From assembly GCA_023248665.1 (NCBI GenBank), contig JAHFEC010000052.1, positions 1 through 7,896 of the forward strand: DNA of 7,896 bases. Direction: 5' to 3'. Each line of letters starts with the position of its first letter. The first letter of the stretch is position 1. The stretch comes from Microcaldota archaeon (lineage in GTDB: Archaea; Micrarchaeota; Micrarchaeia; Anstonellales; Anstonellaceae). The notes beneath the pieces were generated by a model that was not told the origin of the DNA, made no database searches, and was given only the letters and a program-made list of their open reading frames with translations. Shown here piece after piece: positions 5,473 through 7,896 of this stretch. Made by a program: the position numbers and the translations under genes.

Positions 5473-7896
5473 ATGATATTCGCGGTCGGCTCTTCGGACG
5501 GGGGCGAATTCCCGGACCTCTCCAGCAGCGGCGCGCCGAAAGGCCCGCCTTCCCGGACCCGTCCGCGCGCGCGCAAAGGCGCATCCGCCCAGCCGGGCTT
5601 TGATCCCGTCCCGCCCGGCGCATCCGCCCGCCCTCCGGCCGGCTCTTCCCAACTGCCCTATTCCACCGCCGTCCCTTCGCCCTCTTTTTCGGCCCTCGTG
5701 GCCGATGCCAAGTCGATCGAGAAGCGCGCGCCGGCCGAATCCGACGCCTCCCTTCCCGCGCTCTCGCCCGGGAACGCCGTCACGGTGGGCGCCTACGATG
5801 CGCGCCTCAACGAAACGACCTTCTTTGAAGCCGGCGTGCTGGCCCGAAAAATCGAGAACCCGAACGCTTCCGTGCTGGCGCGCGATTCCTCCCGCGCCGC
5901 CCGCTCCGAGCCCGATTCGGACGTTCCATCCGCCGACGCCGGCCCGGGCCGCGGCCCTTCCGCCCCTCTTTCCGTCGTCTCCACTCCCTTGCGGGCCGAG
6001 TCCATGCTCACGCCCGATTCGCACTCATCGGCGTATTCTTCTCCCGGCCCGGCGGCCGGTCGGCCGAGTCCGGGCATCTCTTCTTTCAAGCCGGCTTCCG
6101 CTTCGGCCGCTTCTCCTCCGCGCCCTCCTCCCTCCGCCCCGCCCGCATCGCCGCCGGACGAGCCCGAGGGCGAATCCTCAGGAGACGGCCGCCCGAGCGC
6201 GCGCGTCGGCGGGGCGTCATCCTCCAAGCCGCACGAGAGAAGCGCGCCGCCTCCCCTCCCTCCGTCAAGAAGGGCGCCATCCTCTCCATCCCCTGCGGAT
6301 TCCTCTCCGTCTTCCCCCGGGAATATCTATTCGTTTTCCTACGGCGCGCGCACCGTTTCCGATCCATCCAAGACCATGCGCGCCGAATCCGGCGCGCCTG
6401 CCGCGAAACCGAATCTCTTAACGGGCGCGGATGAATCGTCCGAAGGCTCTGCGATTTATCAGGCCGAGCGCGCCCGCTCCCCGACCATCCTCACTTCCTC
6501 TTATGCCTCTAGCCGTTCGGCCATCAAGCCCCTGCCGTCCGCGCCCGCCGAATCCCAAGAAACAGAATCCAAGGCCAATCCATCGCCCGATTTTTCTCGC
6601 TCGCCTCGCGTCAAACCCGCACCCGTCGAAGCGATAGAGGACGAGCCTGCGCCGGCGCCCACCACTCCAAGAATTCTCATCAAGCCCGCACCCGTCGAAG
6701 CGATAGAGGACGAGCCTGCGCCGGCGCCCACCACTCCAAGAATTCTCATCAAGCCCGCACCCGTCGAACCGACGGAAGATGAACCCGCGCCGGCGCCATC
6801 CGCCCAAAAAATCCGCGAAAAATCCGCCCACATCAATGTCGCGCGCTTGCCGGATTCCTCCGGGCCGGCATCCAAGCATTCGAGGCCGCCGCCGAAATCC
6901 GGGCGTTCCGAATCCATCCCGCCCGTTTCGAAATCGCCATCCGCCTCCCGTCCGGCGCGCGCGCCTTCGCCGGCAGAATCCGGCGGGTCCGCTTGGGGTC
7001 CGTCGCCTTCCATCTCCAGTATAGCTGCGCGCATCCGGCCCATCTATGCGGGTGCCCGCGCCGAGCCGCCTCCCGGCGCGGACGATTCGGATGCGGACGA
7101 TTCCGGCGTTCGCGGCCCCGCTCCATCTTCCTCTACGCTTGAGGAAGAAACTCAAAAGGCGCCGCCGAAATCGTCGGCTCCCCCTCCATCTCGCAATCCA
7201 TCCTCATCGGGCCGTTCGGCCCGATCCGCGCGCCCGCGCGCCCAGCCATCTTCGCCGCTCGAACCGGCACCGGCTTCTTCGACGCGCAAGCGCGCCCGGC
7301 CATCTTCGCCGCTCGAACCGGTGGCGGAGCCAACCCCAGTTTCCGCCATCTCGTCCGCCCGCCCGAAGCACAAGCCAACCCGGCCGGCTTCTTTGGCGCG
7401 CGAAGTGTCTGCCCGCATTCCATCTGCGCATTCATCCCGCAAATCCCTTCCAAGGGTATTTCCATCCCCATCCGCTCCCCATGACGTTCCTCCCGATTAC
7501 GGGTCCGCGGAAGGCTCCCAAGAAGAGGCGGAGTCGCCGCCCGTCGGCCCGTCAGAGCGCCTTTTATCATCCGACGAAGAAGAGCCTTCGGATGAAGAGA
7601 AGCGCAATCCCATCAGCGAGTTGGAGAGCGCGGCGCACGATCTGCAGGAGGCGCTCAAATCTTCGCAGGTTTCGGTTCCCGCGCAAGACGTCGCCTCGCC
7701 CGTTCCTCCCGCTTCGTCCTCCTCCTCCGCACGCCTCGCCCCGCCCGCAGAGCCGCCAGCGTCCCCTTCCGCAGCAGGCGCTGTCCCGCCCTCCGAGCCG
7801 GCACCGTCCCCTTCCGCAGCAGGCGCTGTCCCGCCCTCCGAGCCGGCACCGTCCCCTTCCGCAGCAGGCGCTGTCCCGCCCTCCGAGCCCGTTTCC
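5473..7896 (+). CDS. Giant Ser/Pro/Ala-rich disordered protein (3' partial)
   Basis: From ATG 5473, immediately behind an in-frame TGA and a GAGGT ribosome site, the frame stays open for 808 codons to the right edge with no stop. I do not recognise the family. The protein is dominated by Ser, Pro, Ala and Arg with acidic patches, and is almost certainly disordered for most of its length. The start MIFAVGSSDGG has no signal peptide and no transmembrane segment is visible. Islands less biased in composition are residues 70-136 (5680-5880: PSFSALVADAKS, then a region with Tyr, Phe and Val) and segments around NIYSFSYGARTV (6325) and SISSIAARIRPIYAGARAE (7009). PSFSALVADAKS recalls PSFLSALFKPKS of the first protein. 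In-frame tandem repeats lie at 6610, 7236 and 7750. An acidic Ser cluster and a coiled-coil-like helix lie at 7555-7665. The gap after the ATPase gene is 23 nt, so the two are probably one operon. Further domains may lie beyond the window. Confidence 0.8.
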   Translation, partial: MIFAVGSSDGGEFPDLSSSGAPKGPPSRTRPRARKGASAQPGFDPVPPGASARPPAGSSQLPYSTAVPSPSFSALVADAKSIEKRAPAESDASLPALSPGNAVTVGAYDARLNETTFFEAGVLARKIENPNASVLARDSSRAARSEPDSDVPSADAGPGRGPSAPLSVVSTPLRAESMLTPDSHSSAYSSPGPAAGRPSPGISSFKPASASAASPPRPPPSAPPASPPDEPEGESSGDGRPSARVGGASSSKPHERSAPPPLPPSRRAPSSPSPADSSPSSPGNIYSFSYGARTVSDPSKTMRAESGAPAAKPNLLTGADESSEGSAIYQAERARSPTILTSSYASSRSAIKPLPSAPAESQETESKANPSPDFSRSPRVKPAPVEAIEDEPAPAPTTPRILIKPAPVEAIEDEPAPAPTTPRILIKPAPVEPTEDEPAPAPSAQKIREKSAHINVARLPDSSGPASKHSRPPPKSGRSESIPPVSKSPSASRPARAPSPAESGGSAWGPSPSISSIAARIRPIYAGARAEPPPGADDSDADDSGVRGPAPSSSTLEEETQKAPPKSSAPPPSRNPSSSGRSARSARPRAQPSSPLEPAPASSTRKRARPSSPLEPVAEPTPVSAISSARPKHKPTRPASLAREVSARIPSAHSSRKSLPRVFPSPSAPHDVPPDYGSAEGSQEEAESPPVGPSERLLSSDEEEPSDEEKRNPISELESAAHDLQEALKSSQVSVPAQDVASPVPPASSSSSARLAPPAEPPASPSAAGAVPPSEPAPSPSAAGAVPPSEPAPSPSAAGAVPPSEPVS
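6610..6798 (+). repeat. 69-nt in-frame tandem repeat (2 full copies, 1 diverged partial)
   Basis: Units 6610-6678 and 6679-6747 differ only in the first two codons (Val-Lys GTC AAA versus Ile-Lys ATC AAG); the remaining 63 bases are identical. A third, diverged and shortened copy occupies 6748-6798. Each 23-codon unit encodes KPAPVEAIEDEPAPAPTTP plus a hydrophobic RIL. Identity at synonymous sites implies a recent duplication. The unit has the same KPAP flavour as the first protein. Confidence 0.92.
7236..7321 (+). repeat. 54-nt period imperfect direct repeat (RxxPSSPLEP)
   Basis: Bases 7236-7267 and 7290-7321 match at 31 of 32 positions and are offset by exactly 54 nt (18 codons). Both encode PSSPLEP preceded by Arg-rich residues. 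The sequence between the matched blocks differs. Confidence 0.8.
7555..7665 (+). other. Acidic Ser cluster followed by a coiled-coil-like helix in the third protein
   Basis: ERLLSSDEEEPSDEEK (7555-7602) is a dense acidic stretch with serines in a casein-kinase-2-like setting. It is followed by NPISELESAAHDLQEALKSS (7606-7665). In that helix Ile1, Leu4, Ala8, Leu11 and Leu15 (counted from the Ile) follow 3-4 heptad spacing. It is the only clear heptad segment in the visible protein and so is a good candidate for a docking or oligomerisation site. Confidence 0.5.
7750..7896 (+). repeat. 45-nt in-frame tandem repeat reaching the window edge
   Basis: Units at 7750-7794, 7795-7839 and 7840-7884 are followed by a partial copy at 7885-7896. 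Units 2 and 3 are identical; unit 1 differs at a few bases near its start. The 15-residue unit is EPAPSPSAAGAVPPS. The last partial copy changes to EPVS, so the array may be ending just at the edge. Confidence 0.93.

Noticed and set aside
3899..5623. Long antisense frame of 574 codons opposite the ATPase gene
   Set aside because: High third-position GC in the sense gene removes stops on the opposite strand. The translation is a Val/Asp/Arg/Gly-rich shadow with no recognisable motif, while the sense strand has every ATPase motif.
5600..7155. Alternative frames (+ 5600-6421 and - 6418-7155) within the third gene
   Set aside because: The 808-codon frame from 5473 spans both, has a ribosome site and keeps all repeats in frame. 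The alternatives are composition artefacts.
1..7896. tRNA, rRNA, insertion sequences or diversity-generating template/variable repeats
   Set aside because: No conserved RNA gene segments, transposase motifs or inverted ends were seen. The repeats are in-frame tandem units, without adenine-biased differences or a reverse transcriptase gene.

Overview
The window reads as a stretch of a high-GC archaeal genome. The lineage is probably uncultured and possibly DPANN-like; this is an inference from one gene. The only gene I can assign confidently is a secretion/type IV filament ATPase of the GspE2/VirB11 superfamily, whose core motifs and C-terminal extension look archaeal (compare FlaI/ArlI and archaeal pilus ATPases). 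All convincing genes are on the + strand.

Layout: (1) positions 3-3665 hold the 3' part of a very large gene, open from the left edge, with 1,220 visible residues. About 900 residues of Pro/Lys/Ala/Glu/Ser-rich, probably disordered sequence carry a recurring short 'FLxxLFxPK' motif, followed by a compact helical C-terminal domain of about 300 residues. (2) A 224-nt gap (3666-3889) contains a perfect 54-nt tandem duplication, a 10-bp palindrome and the best candidate promoter. (3) 3890-5449 encodes the 519-aa ATPase. (4) Only 23 nt later, 5473-7896 opens a second giant low-complexity gene, rich in Ser/Pro/Ala/Arg. It has no stop codon in 808 codons and runs off the right edge. It contains several in-frame tandem repeats (69, 54 and 45 nt) and one coiled-coil-like helix.

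The striking feature is the architecture: a filament/secretion motor gene flanked by two enormous, apparently disordered, non-membrane proteins. In one of them short hydrophobic motifs are spaced like beads. Neither protein shows a transmembrane segment or signal peptide in the visible part, so the simplest reading is that both act on the cytoplasmic side with the ATPase. They could be scaffold, docking or clustering factors for a pilus or secretion machine. That function is inference: I do not recognise either flanking protein. The membrane platform protein (TadC/FlaJ type) and pilin genes expected in such a locus are not in the window.

GC at third codon positions (hand counts of 33 codons each) is about 91% in the ATPase and in the helical domain of the first gene. 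It is about 64-70% in the low-complexity parts of the flanking genes. The structured and disordered portions therefore evolve under visibly different regimes.
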